The notes: generated from the letters alone by a model not told the origin. A stretch of 64,000 nt of DNA from Nageia nagi (GCA_050084985.1 JBITNC010000001.1:92132001-92196000); one strand, 5' to 3'. Counted from the stretch's first letter, positions 1-11,002 are shown. Program-made: numbers and translations.

Positions 1-125
1 GGAATTACATTAGCCATCCATTCTAAGTAGTCTATGGATCTTATAAATCTGACTTCTAGCAATTTCTCTATTTCCTTCTTCACGAGCAATGAAACCTAAA
101 AAGGCATTTTTCATGGCTTTTGTTT
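1..125 (-). pseudogene. Reverse transcriptase N-terminus of Gypsy A (fragment)
   Basis: One minus-strand frame reads VSLLVKKEIEKLLEVRFIRS and then a D-Y-x-E-W-x-A-N-V-I-P stretch. This is the conserved N-terminal segment of Gypsy reverse transcriptase, just before the fingers domain (family form: KEEIEKxLxxGFIRP...YPEWLANIVPV). Two in-frame stops precede it. The polymerase core with the YxDD box lies beyond the window edge. Confidence 0.8.
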
Positions 126-959
126 TATTGGAATTGCCCCTTTTTTGACCACCAGGTTATGAACCACAAAGTTCTCATCTAAACCTGGCATATCTTTGTA
201 AGACCATGCAAACAACTTGAAATAATCATGAAAAGATTGAACTAATTCACTCTGTAATGGTGCCTCAAGCAGCTTACCCATTTTTAGTATTCATGGTGTC
301 TCTTGAGAGCCAATATTAACTTCTTCAATTTCTTCATTCAACCAGGTAACCTCAACTTCTGATGGCAAAGGGAATGGTAACTCTCCCAATCCCTCAATCT
401 TATCATCTCTGGATTCCTCGAAACAAGCATGTATATTTGGACAATGCATTTGAATTCTCTTTTCATGCCTTATTGGATATTCTGTTCTAGCGCCTAATGT
501 TTCTAAAAAGGCATCATCATTTTGAAATAGATCTATAGTCTGTATAGCATCTTCCTCATCAATCTTGTAATCAATAACATAACAATTACTTACCCATTCA
601 TCGATATGCACTATTTCTGGAATTCTATCCTGACAAATGTGATCACCACCTTGATACAGAATTATACTCGACTAATTTTTCTCTGTTTCTTCCTCAGAAA
701 AAGACCATCAGTGGTCCTCTATCTTTGAGAAGGAACACAAGCGTTCTTCTTCCTTACCTTGCTGCTGTTCATTGAAGTTTTCATCCCAACTGATTTCATT
801 GACATTCGTGATAATGTATGAACCATTCCCAATATCCATCACATTAATTTTTTGTAATGCTTTCCTGTAAATCTGATCATTCCTGGCTTAAAGGGTTTCA
901 TCTTCCACATCACATGGAACAAATCTCTCTAGGAGGACAAGGTTACACTGCTTAGCCAT
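126..959 (-). pseudogene. Protease-RT linker of Gypsy A
   Basis: An acidic, Glu/Asp-rich stretch between the retropepsin block and the RT start. An open segment at 291-611 (106 aa) is the best preserved piece, with WVSNCYVIDYKIDEEDAIQ near its start. Upstream the reading continues with stops, including a Glu-rich piece about 740-780. Plant Gypsy polyproteins often have a variable low-complexity spacer here. I see no catalytic motif in it. Confidence 0.5.
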
Positions 960-1490
960 CTATTCATCTGCCTCAACCTTATAGACATTCCCCTCAAAAC
1001 AGAATTTAAAACACCTATGTAACATTGATGCCACTCCATCCATATCATCTATCCAAGGTCTTCCAAGAATAAAGTTGAATGAAGGCTTTCCTTCCATGAT
1101 ATAAAATAGAGTATCAAGCACTTTATTACCAACCTTGATTGGTAGTATGATAGTTCCTGTACATTTTCTAGGTATGCTGTCAAATCCTTTAACTCTCATG
1201 GTAGTCTCTTCCCTTGGAGGTAGTACATCCAGATCGAATTGTTCCAACAAGTGAGTGGTAGCAATATTCAGGGCTGCCCCACCATCTATCAATGACCTCT
1301 TAACTGTTATTCCAAAGGCATCCACCTCAATGAACAAAGGTGGGTGAAGCCTAGCGATGTCCTTACTAGGCTTCTTGTTAGGGTTAAATGTAATAACTTC
1401 CCCTTTACCCCAAATCTCAACTTTTTTTGCAAAAGTAGTAATAGAAATATTTTGATCTATTTGACTATTCCTAAAAACCTGATTCATCAT
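960..1490 (-). pseudogene. Gypsy A aspartic protease (retropepsin-like)
   Basis: A 176-aa open frame with the plant Gypsy protease layout: SLIDGGAALNIATTHLLEQF is the active-site loop region and FILGRPWIDDM the conserved hydrophobic-GRPW segment near the C-terminus. The usual D-S/T-G triad appears as D-G-G, a variant that also occurs in plant Gypsy proteases, so it need not be a defect. The enzyme would cleave the gag-pol polyprotein. A frame break separates it from the gag block at 1512. Confidence 0.85.
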
Positions 1491-1511
1491 CTCCCTATCA
1501 GGTGCTGAAAT

Positions 1512-1985
1512 CTAAAGTAACTCAAAAAGACTAACCTTAGCTTGTGTGCTTTTTAATTGCTCAATCAAATCAAAACTTATAGGATCTTTTGGTAGCTCCC
1601 TCTCATAGGTAACTGGATCAACCATTTCCCTAGCTCTCCCTCTTATGAGTGCTGTACAAACATCTTCATGGAAAATCACATTGACATGTTGCTCTTCCTC
1701 CACATCCTTGACCTTTGCTGGACACACATAGAATCCATCTTCTATGAGCTTCTATACCCTATCCCTAAGGCTTACACACCCATTAGTAGCATGGCCCTTA
1801 GTCTGATGATACTCACAATACCTATCTTCCTTATACCAAGTGGTTCTTTCTGCTGTAGGATCTTCTTCATGCTTAGGTAAGGGTTGTAATAACCCTTTCG
1901 CCACAAGGTCTTTTAGGATATGTCTCGGAGGTATGGGAAATCTCACAAATTTCCTCTCTTTCGTCTCACTTGTGTTCTCAGCCAC
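1512..1985 (-). pseudogene. Gag C-terminal region with zinc-knuckle-like motif (Gypsy A)
   Basis: Two open pieces. The upstream one (1752-1985) reads FPIPPRHILKDLVAKGLLQP and then Y-C-E-Y-H-x-T-K-G-H-x-T-x-x-C, the modified zinc knuckle typical of plant Gypsy gag (family form YCxFHxxxGHxTxxCxxL). The downstream one (1512-1727) ends in a T-x-A-K-V-S-L-F-E-L-L segment, which in related elements leads into protease. The role is RNA binding and packaging. An intervening frameshift disables the ORF. Confidence 0.75.
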
Positions 1986-2012
1986 ATGGATAGTTTTCTC
2001 CTTTTTTGGTGA

Positions 2013-2777
2013 TTATGATCTCTTATCCTTTGCTTTAGTCTTATCATTACTACCATACTTCACAAGCCCTAACTTCACAAGGACTTTCTGTTTCTCTAAC
2101 AATTTATACATCATATCCGAAAATGCAAGATGTGTATAATCAATAACATGTGATTGCAAGGGTAATATAATAGCTTCTTTAAAAATATTATTTACCTCTT
2201 TTTCCATTAATCTGGTCTTCACTTGCTACCATGTCTTCTTAAACCTTACAACAAATTTGTCTAGCTGCTCATCATTGCCTTGTTTTATAGCGCATAAATT
2301 CGATAACATAACTTCCTGCTTGATGTTATGCTTATATTGCTCCAGGAACAAACTATTGAACTCTTCAAATGATGTGATGGACCCTTCAGATAGGTCATAA
2401 AACCATTCTTGAGCCTCTCCCTCCAAGCTATGGGGAAAGAATTTAGCTTGCAATCTTTGATTTGTACCAATTTTGAGTTCACACTCATCCTTGAACCCTT
2501 GTATATGTCTTCTCGGATCTCCTTCACCATTGAACTTGCAAAATTTTGGCTCTTTATAGTCAGATGGTGGCATGTGCCTACGAATCTCATCGCATAAGGT
2601 ACTACCAAATTCAAAAGAATCATTAGGTAGAGTTGATCCCCTTGCCAATCTATCTATTTGCCTTTGCATACCCTCTATAGTAGCTTGAAAATTACTATTG
2701 TCACCCTCAGCACTATTTTGCATTCTTCCGGATCCCTCTGGAGCATTATGTCTGATTTCCCCCAATAATTCATCCAA
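2013..2777 (-). pseudogene. Gag capsid domain (retrotrans_gag) of Gypsy A
   Basis: The 183-aa frame at 2226-2777 opens with MDELLGEIRHNAPEG. It carries the capsid signature: KFNGEGDPRRHIQGF, then FFPHSLEGEAQEWFYDLSEG, then FxEFNxLFLEQY and a C-terminal Q-x-x-D-E-Q-L-D-K-F-V-V-R-F. This is the plant Gypsy gag fold that forms the virus-like particle. A frame break at about 2224 separates it from a second piece (2013-2222) that continues gag with LLEKQKVLVKLG. The ATG at 2775-2777 is the likely gag start; it lies about 120 bp downstream of the primer site. Confidence 0.88.
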
Positions 2778-2894
2778 ACTCTTTTTGAAAGACTACGCAA
2801 GCATAATTTAAGCTGATCCATAACTAAAACACTCACAAGATAGATATTAGTCCTAACTAAAACCCTTAGGGTTTTAGTACAATGATGTGCACTT

Positions 2895-2910
2895 CACTTT
2901 GGGTTCACCA
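2895..2910 (-). other. Primer-binding site of Gypsy A
   Basis: On the minus strand the LTR ends in CA, followed by TT and TGGTGAACCCAAAGTG. Position and the leading TGG (complement of a tRNA CCA end) fit a minus-strand primer site. I cannot assign the tRNA. Element B has the same first ten bases at its own site. Confidence 0.65.
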
Positions 2911-2912
2911 AA

Positions 2913-3780
2913 TGTTTACAAATAAAATTGAGCTGCAAATAAAAAAATAATCAAATATCTAAAACTCAATATTATCTTATTTGAGCTAGGATAGCAATTT
3001 TTCTAAATAGCAATAAACAAAATAACCAACTTAAAATGTAATTGTACCAACCAAGACTATAATTTGTGTACTTACCTCATGGAACGTACATGACAACGAA
3101 AGATGAAGATGTTGGTGATGCACTGATGATGAGATGCCCTTCCAAAACTGTAGTGACCTGAGAAGATGCAAAAATAGGACTATGAGTAGTCCATTTTAGT
3201 GATATAAGAGTGCTGGTAGTGTTTTTCATTCATAAAGGAGCATCGACGACCTTCGTTTGATGATTCTTGACCTCTCGATCAAGTCCAGAACTTCAATACA
3301 GTGTCTCAAATAGCAATGCGATATCAGAATAGATAGTGGATGTTAGGATAGCTCATGAAAGGAAGTACATAAACCACAGCCTTGTAGGCAGTACCAAGAG
3401 ATACCTTAAGGGGTTGCCACTACAAGACCATACGTGGGATCGTGTGTATCCTTGTTCTATGGACTTACTATTAGATCCCTTATTTATATAGATAATCGAT
3501 AATACAACCCATGGGTCGGCATACATCTACATAAACAAGGCTAATTCACAACATTCTAGATAAACACACCAATAAACAAGGTAATTTATACAATATTCAA
3601 GATAATTCATGCAATATTTAAGATAATCCATGCAACATTCAAGATAACCATTATAAGATTCACATTTAAGACAAACATTGATATTATCACTTTAAGGCAT
3701 TCAAGACATATATTTAGACCAAGCATATTTTTTATTAATTTATTGATTTAAAAACATAAATTCATTTTTATGTGTTAACA
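2913..3780 (-). repeat. 5' LTR of Gypsy A (868 bp)
   Basis: On the minus strand it starts TGTTAACACATAAAAATG at 3780 and ends ...TGTAAACA at 2913, giving canonical TG...CA ends that abut the primer site. No second copy is in the window, so the outer end rests only on the TG dinucleotide and the expected length range. It should hold the promoter, but I could not single out a TATA box with confidence. Confidence 0.65.
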
Positions 3781-4462
3781 TAGGGATTTAGATAACTAGC
3801 CACAAGTCACACCCCATTGATAATAATCAACAACAGTCACATGTTAGCCCTAAGAATTGACATTGAGGTAGATCACACAATCCAAGCAAAATATTTTTGC
3901 TAAGGGTGGGACACTATTCAAACCACACTCCTTAGCCATCCTACATGCACTTTATACAAAAACCACCACATATCACCTACAACTCTAAATAATTCCACAA
4001 TCATGATCCCCATTAAGCATTGCAAGCCTATAATTGCAACAAATCTTTTATCCAATTAAGTTTTTTCACATGTTTTTTAATGAGAAGGATGATTGCCTTG
4101 CTATGAAATGTTATGTAGGTATAATGAAGAAAATATAAGGGAGTTCATAAAAGGTTAGAAATATGTGATAGTCTTCATTTGGGGACACTAAATACTAGTG
4201 AAATCCATGATAATATTAAGAATCACCAACATCCCAAAACTAAGGCACCCTTGGTCTAGAGACTCAATGAATTTGCATGCCATAATGGAGGTCTTTTAAT
4301 TCAGAGGAGAAGAATTACCTTATAATACTAAAGTTAGTATGGACCATCATGAGCATTTTACCCATTAGGAAGATGTAGCTCACTTTGTGTTGCAATACAT
4401 TACCTACGAAGGGTGATTTACAAAGGTACAAGGGTAAAATTGATCTTATACCATATCACAAT
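3781..4462. other. Unassigned spacer between elements A and B
   Basis: AT-rich sequence with no open frame longer than about 60 codons, no recognisable domain and no clear repeat. It may be older decayed transposon sequence or true intergenic DNA. Confidence 0.4.
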
Positions 4463-4943
4463 TGTAGAGAGATGAGAATCATCTCAGGTTATGATTTATT
4501 ATTTATTTAATATATCATATTTAGTGCATTAAATGATTCAAATGCAATAATACACAAATAAAGATAAAATACTATTATATTGCAATACCATGTGAAAAGA
4601 CCAATGTAATATCATATACCATGGTTCATATTTTAAAGTTATCTTGAATATTGAAATGATTATTGTTATTGCTATATGTTAGTATCATCTCTTTTTATTT
4701 CCTTCCAAGTTATAAATATGGGAGGTGAAGGTTGACATCCCTATTGAATCTCTATGATAGGTGGTTGTCCCAAACATAAAACTTTGAGGATTGTACATGA
4801 ACTAGCTACAGGCCCCATTTATATCATGTTTGTATGTTTCATGTATATTTTTTATAATATGATATAGAGATATTATTCATTATATTCATAGACCAAATTT
4901 ATTTTGTGTATTTATTTAATATTTTCACATTTTAGGGTCTACA
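4463..4943 (+). repeat. 5' LTR of element B (481 bp)
   Basis: Begins TGTAGAGAG and ends GGGTCTACA, directly before a primer site. Positions about 4487-4790 match 9994-10286 closely, including the block ATTGCAATACCATGTGAAAA and a TATA-like ATAAATATGGGAGGTGAAGG in both copies. The last 150 bp have no counterpart in the right copy. The TATA-like motif near 4710 suits a U3/R boundary. Confidence 0.65.
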
Positions 4944-4946
4944 TTT

Positions 4947-4961
4947 TGGTGAACCCAACTG
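4947..4961 (+). other. Primer-binding site of element B
   Basis: TGGTGAACCCAACTG, three bases after the LTR's terminal CA. Its first ten bases equal those of Gypsy A's site, suggesting the same primer tRNA family. Confidence 0.6.
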
Positions 4962-5065
4962 TTCAATTTATCTTACCCTCACAGTGAGATCTCATGATAA
5001 TTTTGTAATGGATCTACATTGTTAGCAACATTTATAATTTTTTCTAGGCCATTAGTGGAATTAAA

Positions 5066-5338
5066 ATGGAAGAAGTATTTTGAAATATGTTTAGAGAAGC
5101 ATGCACACTACAAAAAGAGGTAAATGAATTGAAAGGTTTGTATAGTTCATCGATAGTGCCAAATCCTATCATAGCTGAACAATTTACCAATTTTGAGAAT
5201 AGTAGGAGATCATAATAAAGTGAAGAGTACTCTGATGGTGTATTCATCTCACCCTTATCTGAGGAGATCCATAATTATTTCCCAAGTATGCAAATTTATT
5301 GGTTAAAATTTCATGTTTGTACCTATAGTGTATATTAG
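5066..5338 (+). pseudogene. Short gag-like or leader ORF of element B
   Basis: About 120 bp after the primer site an ATG opens a frame with a helical stretch (EACTLQKEVNELKGLYSSS) and an acidic tail. It has one early stop and two adjacent stops midway. Its position fits the start of gag, but it is too short and broken to match a known gag domain. I treat it as a probable gag remnant only. Confidence 0.35.
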
Positions 5339-5902
5339 CTAGGTTGTGCATCTATCTAGCCATTGTGAATTATTACTACTTTGTTGCATATGTTAATTTT
5401 CTTTTATACCTCATGATGATATTTTATTGTACTATTCCTCCTTTCCATCATGCCTTTCATGATTGCTTACTCCACTAGCGGTGTAGAGGGTCTATTTCAC
5501 TCCACTAGCAGCATGCTTTTCTTAGGACATAATGTAAATGGTTAGTATTTTGCTCATGGTTATTGTATTTTGAGTCCATTGGATTGGTCCTTCATTGTAT
5601 TGCATGTCATATAATAAGAAAAATGAATATTAGTTTGATTACATCCTTATCTCCATTTTGGGTGTCTGCTTTCTAGATCAATTTCTCTTTCTTAAACTAG
5701 ATTGTTATTTTGTGAAATGACTTGTGAAATAACTGAGTTTAATGATTTGTGATTTGCTAAGATTTTTTTACAATATTTATTTGTTAAGTACATTGGTGTC
5801 CTTTTTTAGTAAATTTTTGTTGTTAAATTTTAACACCAAAATTAAAATCTTGCAAATATAACATACATTCACATAAGTAAATGTCAAACACATGAATTAG
5901 TC

Positions 5903-5910
5903 ATATATAT

Positions 5911-5984
<74 letters not shown>

Positions 5985-5993
5985 TGTATATAT
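5903..5993. repeat. Compound (TA)n-(TATG)n microsatellite
   Basis: About 24 TA units with one interruption, followed by seven or so GTAT tetramers and a short TA tail. Simple-sequence slippage locus. It lies within the 3'-flanking DNA of the antisense PMD gene. Confidence 0.95.
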
Positions 5994-6442
5994 CAAAATA
6001 TGAATACAAAATAGGAGAGATCCCATGACCATAACCCTATTGAGGAGAAGCACTACCACCACTACTTGAAGTATCTCCCATCCTATCCCTAACTCTTTGG
6101 CTACTCCCACTAGTCATTTTCATTGAGGTGTCTTTAAATAAATGACTTGTTGTCACTTCATGGATCTTAAGGAGGGTCTTCAATCTCATGTATTTCACCT
6201 TGAGAGTAGTAATATTCTTGTCCTTAACCTCTATTCAATCCATCTAGCCCTTAATAAATGACATTGTTGTTCTAAAGGGGGCATGGCTAGGCACTCCTAT
6301 AACCTATTCATGAGTTGCTCTAGAGTAGCAATTTGTGCATCCATCTTAACTAAGGTGGCCTATAAAGTGGTCACCTAGGCCTCCATAGGCCTCAACTTAG
6401 TCACCTTCACTTCTAGCAAAGTGATCCACCTATCTGCATCTC

Positions 6443-6523
6443 CTATGGTAAATAAAATTCATGGTTAGTTGCATTTGTTTACATGGATACAAATTGAAAA
6501 TCTTGAATTATGTAGTCTCTTAC
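6443..6523 (-). other. Intron 2 of the PMD gene (81 bp)
   Basis: Donor CATCAG|GTAAGAG and acceptor TTTACCATAG|GAGATG on the minus strand. Joining gives VPLVAS-G-DADRW in one frame, leading directly into the coiled-coil tail. Confidence 0.75.
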
Positions 6524-7854
6524 CTGATGCCACTAAGGGAACAATTGTGGCTAATATGATGAATCCTAGTGCTCCTGATGCCTCTCCATCCTATGCTAGT
6601 ATATCATGGATTGGGTTTTTCACCTAGTATGGATCATCCTTTGATGCTCACTCTCTAGTAGCCTCATCCCCTTCATCATCATTATCCTCATCCATATTGA
6701 TGTCTCTAAGATAGAATCCTATCCACCATGTCACATAATCAGGGGAAACTTTGAGTTCCATGGAGACATTGGTAGCCTTATCTAATGTCCTTAGCTCCTC
6801 CTACATGAGCTTCCATGCTGGTATTACCTACATCCCTGTAGGGATGTCCCTCTTAGTCATATATCGCCAATAGCACACTAGAACCAATGGGATTCCTTGC
6901 TAAATCCCAAACTATCAAAGCATGCATTAAGGGTGGTAAGGATCCACCACCTTCCTTCATGTATGAAGGAAGCACTCCTAGCAAACCCATGCCAGCTAGT
7001 ATGTGTTTGCATACTAAATGAAGTCTTAGTAGCAAACCCATATCAGGTCCATGACCTATAGTCCATCCAACTATCATCTCTTCACCTCTACCAAGTGGGG
7101 GTGCTTGTATCCTCCACCTTTGGAGGTACAACACACCAAGGCTATGTAACCTAGGTATTCCCTTTCCCTATATAGTCCCATAGGCCTCATGATAGCTATG
7201 TTATCATAGACCAAATTTGTAGGAGTTTGGCATGATCAATCATCACTTTGAACTTATCAATGTTGACAAAGTTGTACAAATCTTTGTACAACTATATAAG
7301 AACTAATGGTCCCTATGCAAATTGCACCCCCCTCTCATAGATCTAGTGTACCACCTAAACCAATCTAAGTAGAAAGGTTAAGCTACTCTTGTTTAGACAT
7401 AAGTATGTAGCTATGATGGTGGCTAGGTATAATTGTAAATGCTACCTTATTAGGGAAAATTGACACACCTCCACCAATCTCATAGCATGGTGCTCCCAAT
7501 CATGATTTGACTCCCTAGTTAGCCAAAGAGCCTCATACTCTTGGATATTTTTATCTAGAATATCTCTCTAATGTATGAGGCTTCCCTAATGGGAATCCCC
7601 AATATCTGATAGACATCAACCATGGTAATGATCATTTCACTTGGGGGTAGGTGAAATGAGTAGTAGTGTAGGTCCCATATCTATGCCAATGTTGTTAGTA
7701 ATGGTAAGTTCTGTTGGACATGCCCAACGATGGCTATATCTTCTAGTATGCACCTCATCAAGATGTCATCTATGTGGTTGGTTATAGGCCAACCCCTCAC
7801 CTTCTCTAAGGTAGTTGTGGTAATTGGTCCTCCTTGGATGAGAACCTTGCATTC

Positions 7855-7978
7855 CTACAAGGGAAAAAAAGATAAATTTATTAATAATACACTTTGTTAA
7901 ATTAAAATATCTAATTCATAATGTTAAAAAAGGTAAAACATGAATTTATCAAACAAAAATGTAAGAAAAGTTACTTAC
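7855..7978 (-). other. Intron 1 of the PMD gene (124 bp)
   Basis: On the minus strand the donor is GTT|GTAAGTAA and the acceptor is a pyrimidine-rich tract, TTTTTTTCCCTTGTAG|GAA. Removing it joins PYEHV to ECKVL in the same frame. Both ends are near-consensus plant splice sites. Confidence 0.75.
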
Positions 7979-8077
7979 AACATGCTCATATGGAAGAGAG
8001 TAGAGATACTTTGCTATATGGTCCCTTCAGTCAATAATGGGATGTCTAAATGCCCTCCATGCCTCATCTTCCATCAT

Positions 8078-9828
8078 GAAACACAAAGAAGTAACAAATA
8101 GGGAATAAAATCAATGATAGGTAAGATAATGATGTTCACCCAATCAAACACACCCAAATCTAATCACAAACAACTGGAAAATGAGTCAATGCACCAGCAT
8201 GGCTTCGTCAGGTAAGAATGAGGTTAGAGTGCCATGTTAGAAAAGCTTCAAATTCAAAATAAACTTTTCAAATTCAAAATTTAATTATATAATTTCTAAA
8301 TTCTAACTGAAACCCTATGGTATCATCCTTTCCCCCTGTAGGTGCACCAAATCATTATTTTGTATGTTCAATATGCATCAAATTATTTTAAATGCTTGTC
8401 ATTTCTTTTTCAAAAAAATTTCATGTTGCTTTTATGCTACTAACGGCATTCATTTGTTTGAGTTACATGTGCATTTAGGGGAAAATGGTTTAAAATGATG
8501 AATACATGTCTTTTTATTATTTATTGATTATATATTATTGAAATTGTAATAATTCTATTATTTAAATTTTTTTATATTAAATATACACTGCCAACAGTGT
8601 GGAATACACTAAATTGGTAGAAATTCTAAATGTGCTATCTCAATTTTTATTGTAATACATGTTATTGAATGATCAGTACACTCATAAAGTTGTTATACAT
8701 GATTAATTTTTATTTACAAAGTTTTATTATATTTAAATTGTACTTCAAATTTATCAGTTTCTTGCATTCTATTATTGAGTGAAAATGCATATTTCACTAT
8801 TAATTGAACGTACCTTTGACTTTGAAAAGTATTGTATCCTTTTCTACATCGCTAGTAATGTAAATATTGCAAAATTGTGTGATCTTTCAAATAATTCCAA
8901 ACCTTTAATACTATTTATGGTTCATAAATAGGATTATTTGAATATTATATGGATTGCAAAGGCAAATTGCCAATATTGAAAAATATTGCTATCACATGGT
9001 TTCTTTGATAATTTTACAATAAATTAGATTGATATATTCTTCCTAAATTGAAGCAATGTGATATAAATGGTTTTCAATTGAATATCTTTCAAATTTCAGC
9101 ACTTGACATGAACAATTTCACACCATCAATGATGTATATTTGTTATAAATCCTTTGGTATTAGGGCATGTTATTTTGTTACATATTTTCCCACTTGTTTG
9201 ATTTCTTCATGCATATGAGTTGCTTTACAGATAAGGACCAGTATTTTTGAAAACATTAGCATAAAATTTTAGGCATCCCATAACGCTACCAACATGAATT
9301 TACATTGAAAATTCGTGCAAATTGAAATGTTGTAATGAAGGACCAATGAATAATTGAATATAAGGTGCATTGAAAAAAATTTAATATAATGCTTCATTGA
9401 TGTACTAACATTATCTCAAAGCCATGGTCTTATCATGAGCAAATATTATATTGTTACAAGACATCACCATTGTGAGTCACTAAAGGGACATTTATAGACT
9501 ATGAGTTATCTATCATAGTAGTCTATAAATCATGGATATTGCAATCCTGGGGCATTACAAAGAACCCATGCACTTGCTCTTCATAGACTATGAGTTGTTT
9601 GTCACAATATCCTATGTATCATTTTTTATATCACCATGAGTCACATCTACCATAGTGACACACAAAATATTATATTTATTTCATCCTTACTATTTACATT
9701 GCTTATTCTTTTATGGATGTGATCTACATGGGTGTATGTTGATTTGTTTATAGGTATTACTTGGGTGAGAGGGAATCCTAGTTTTGGCTTAATTACCCAA
9801 CATACGAAGAGCTAGGGGAAACCAAGAC
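8078..9828. other. Internal non-coding region of element B
   Basis: No domain on either strand. AT-rich, with a short tandem of TTCAAATTCAAAAT at about 8238-8282. About 9490-9660 holds three diverged copies of an ATAGACTATGAGTT-like phrase. This tract stands where pol would be in an autonomous element. Confidence 0.45.
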
Positions 9829-9842
9829 CAAAAGGGGGAAAG
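9829..9842 (+). other. Internal purine tract of element B
   Basis: CCAAAAGGGGGAAAGC lies about 140 bp before the right LTR. A second short purine run, CAGGGGCAAAA (9968-9977), touches the LTR start at 9978. The latter is the better polypurine tract by position; the former is the better one by composition. Confidence 0.4.
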
Positions 9843-9977
9843 CAACATACCATACTCGACATATTGATAAAAATAGGGAAGTCCACTTTGCTATTGAAAT
9901 TCTTTTTTCTCTTCTCTAGACTTGTTTGGATTATGTAATTTCAATGCTTTTCATTACATATCCAAACAGGGGCAAAA

Positions 9978-10290
9978 TGTAGAAGCCTAAAAATGATTTA
10001 TTATTTATTTAATAAATCATATTTAGCATATTAAATGATTAAAAGGTAATAATACATAAATCAAGATAAAATACTATTATATTGCAATACCATGTGAAAA
10101 GACCAATGTAATATCATATACCATGGTTCATATTTTAAAGTTATCTTCAATATTGAAATGATTATTGTTATTTCTATATGTTAACCTCATCCCTTTTTAT
10201 TTCCTTATAGGTTATAAATATGGGAGGTGAAGGTTGACATACCTATTAGATCTCTTTGATGGGTGGTTTTTCCAAACATAGAAATTATGG
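9978..10290 (+). repeat. Right LTR of element B, partial match
   Basis: Starts TGTAGAAGCC after a purine run and matches the left LTR through the TATA-like ATAAATATGGGAGGTGAAGG and on to about 10286. Beyond that the sequences differ completely, so the R-U5 part has been replaced or lost. It could instead be a fragment of a second related element. Confidence 0.55.
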
Positions 10291-10755
10291 TATCTCTTAA
10301 CGCAACCTATCTTGAGAACTTGTTAACTCTCTGAGCTCTATTATCTCTCTCTCTTGTGTACAACATAAAAATTTTGCTCCAACCTCATTAGTGGTGTACC
10401 TCTTCCATGCAGCCAATAGCATGCACCTTCATGATGGGGAGGTTCAAATTTTAGGGAACGACTCTTGCATCTATTATAGTGAACATTTGTTGAGAGCTCA
10501 TCTTAAGTCCAATCACAATCCTATGAAGATTCATTATTTTTCTACTTTAAGGATTGTACACAAATTGGCTATTAATTCCTCTCTTTAATCCAAAGGTAAG
10601 AGTAATTCAATTATGGATTATATTATTTCTTGCCTTAGGATCATTAAAGGTGGATAACAAAATTTTGACATAATACAAAATAAAATAGATTACTTGTAGA
10701 CAAAATTTAGATAGTTGTGAGAGGAATTGAATAGGGCTAGAGAAGAAAATGCCTA
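10291..10755 (+). other. Unassigned tract, possible gag remnant of a B-related element
   Basis: A 65-codon open frame (10391-10588) matches nothing I know. Just before the Copia C1 LTR the plus strand reads EELNRAREENAYV, a coiled-coil-like stretch cut by the insertion at 10756. This resembles the helical start of the ORF after the left LTR in style but not in sequence. Confidence 0.25.
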
Positions 10756-11002
10756 TGTTAGACACCTAATCGTTAGGTATTATTATATATATAATATAGT
10801 AGTATTTACTTACTATATTTAGTAAATTCAAGGATAAGAATTTACTAGTTTTTAAGGTGTAATAAGGAAGTGCATATGAAGAGTCCATGTGTAATCCAAA
10901 GTTCAACCATGGAGGTGAATATGTAAAGTCATATTGTGATGTATTTATTCTCAAATCAATGCTAATACAATGATTTTGATCTTGAAGTTATCCAACCTGG
11001 CA
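10756..11002 (+). repeat. 5' LTR of Copia C1 (247 bp)
   Basis: Starts TGTTAGACACCTAATCGTTAGG and ends CCAACCTGGCA, next to the primer site. Its first 60 bp recur at 16137 after the polypurine tract, confirming the left end. A TATATATAATATAG segment about 30-45 bp in is AT-rich but too close to the edge to be an obvious TATA box. Confidence 0.85.

Larger units (their letters stand above)
1..3780 (-). mobile_element. Ty3/Gypsy retrotransposon A, 5' part, truncated by window edge
   Basis: Read on the minus strand the order is LTR (2913-3780), primer-binding site (2895-2910), gag (1512-2777), aspartic protease (960-1490), a linker, and the first residues of reverse transcriptase running off the left edge. 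This is the standard Gypsy order. The rest of pol and the 3' LTR lie outside the window. Frameshifts and stops separate the coding blocks, so the copy is dead. Protease and gag keep family motifs, so it is less decayed than the elements in the middle of the window. Confidence 0.9.
6037..8077 (-). pseudogene. Plant mobile domain (PMD) gene, three exons, antisense inside element B
   Basis: Exon 1 (8077-7979) starts at an ATG and ends IAKYLYSLPYEHV. Exon 2 (7854-6524) resumes in frame with ECKVLIQGGP. It then carries the PMD hallmark: a Trp-x-x-x-H-Y-Y segment followed by SFHLPPSEMIITMVDVYQIL and G-I-P-I (family form: W...TFHLPxGExTITLEDVxxLLGLPI). Exon 3 (6442-6037) encodes a Leu-rich, probably coiled-coil tail (TLVKMDAQIATLEQLMNRL) and ends ...SASPQ then TAG. 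PMD proteins are transposon-linked plant proteins, some domesticated in gene silencing. In-frame stops (for example within A-stop-I-W-D, and after REIF) make this copy inactive. Exons upstream of 8077 cannot be excluded. Confidence 0.75.
4463..10290 (+). mobile_element. LTR element B, non-autonomous type, carrying an antisense PMD gene
   Basis: A pair of related direct repeats (4463-4943 and 9978-10290) encloses about 5 kb. The left repeat is followed by a primer-binding site in plus orientation and the right one is preceded by a purine-rich tract, so the element reads plus. No protease, RT, RNase H or integrase motif is visible inside. The only long coding signal is a PMD gene on the opposite strand. 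This fits a large retrotransposon derivative that borrows another element's enzymes. The right LTR matches only over its first 310 bp or so, so the 3' end is uncertain. Confidence 0.65.

Noticed and set aside
1668-2597. Plus-strand open frames opposite Gypsy A gag
   Set aside because: They mirror the coding strand of gag and protease, which have clear family motifs on the minus strand.
5044-5247. Minus-strand ORF after the left LTR of element B
   Set aside because: It is the complement of the helical gag-like frame starting at 5066 and has no motif of its own.
10391-10588. 65-codon ORF after the right LTR of element B
   Set aside because: No domain, no homologue I recognise, and length within chance for this composition.
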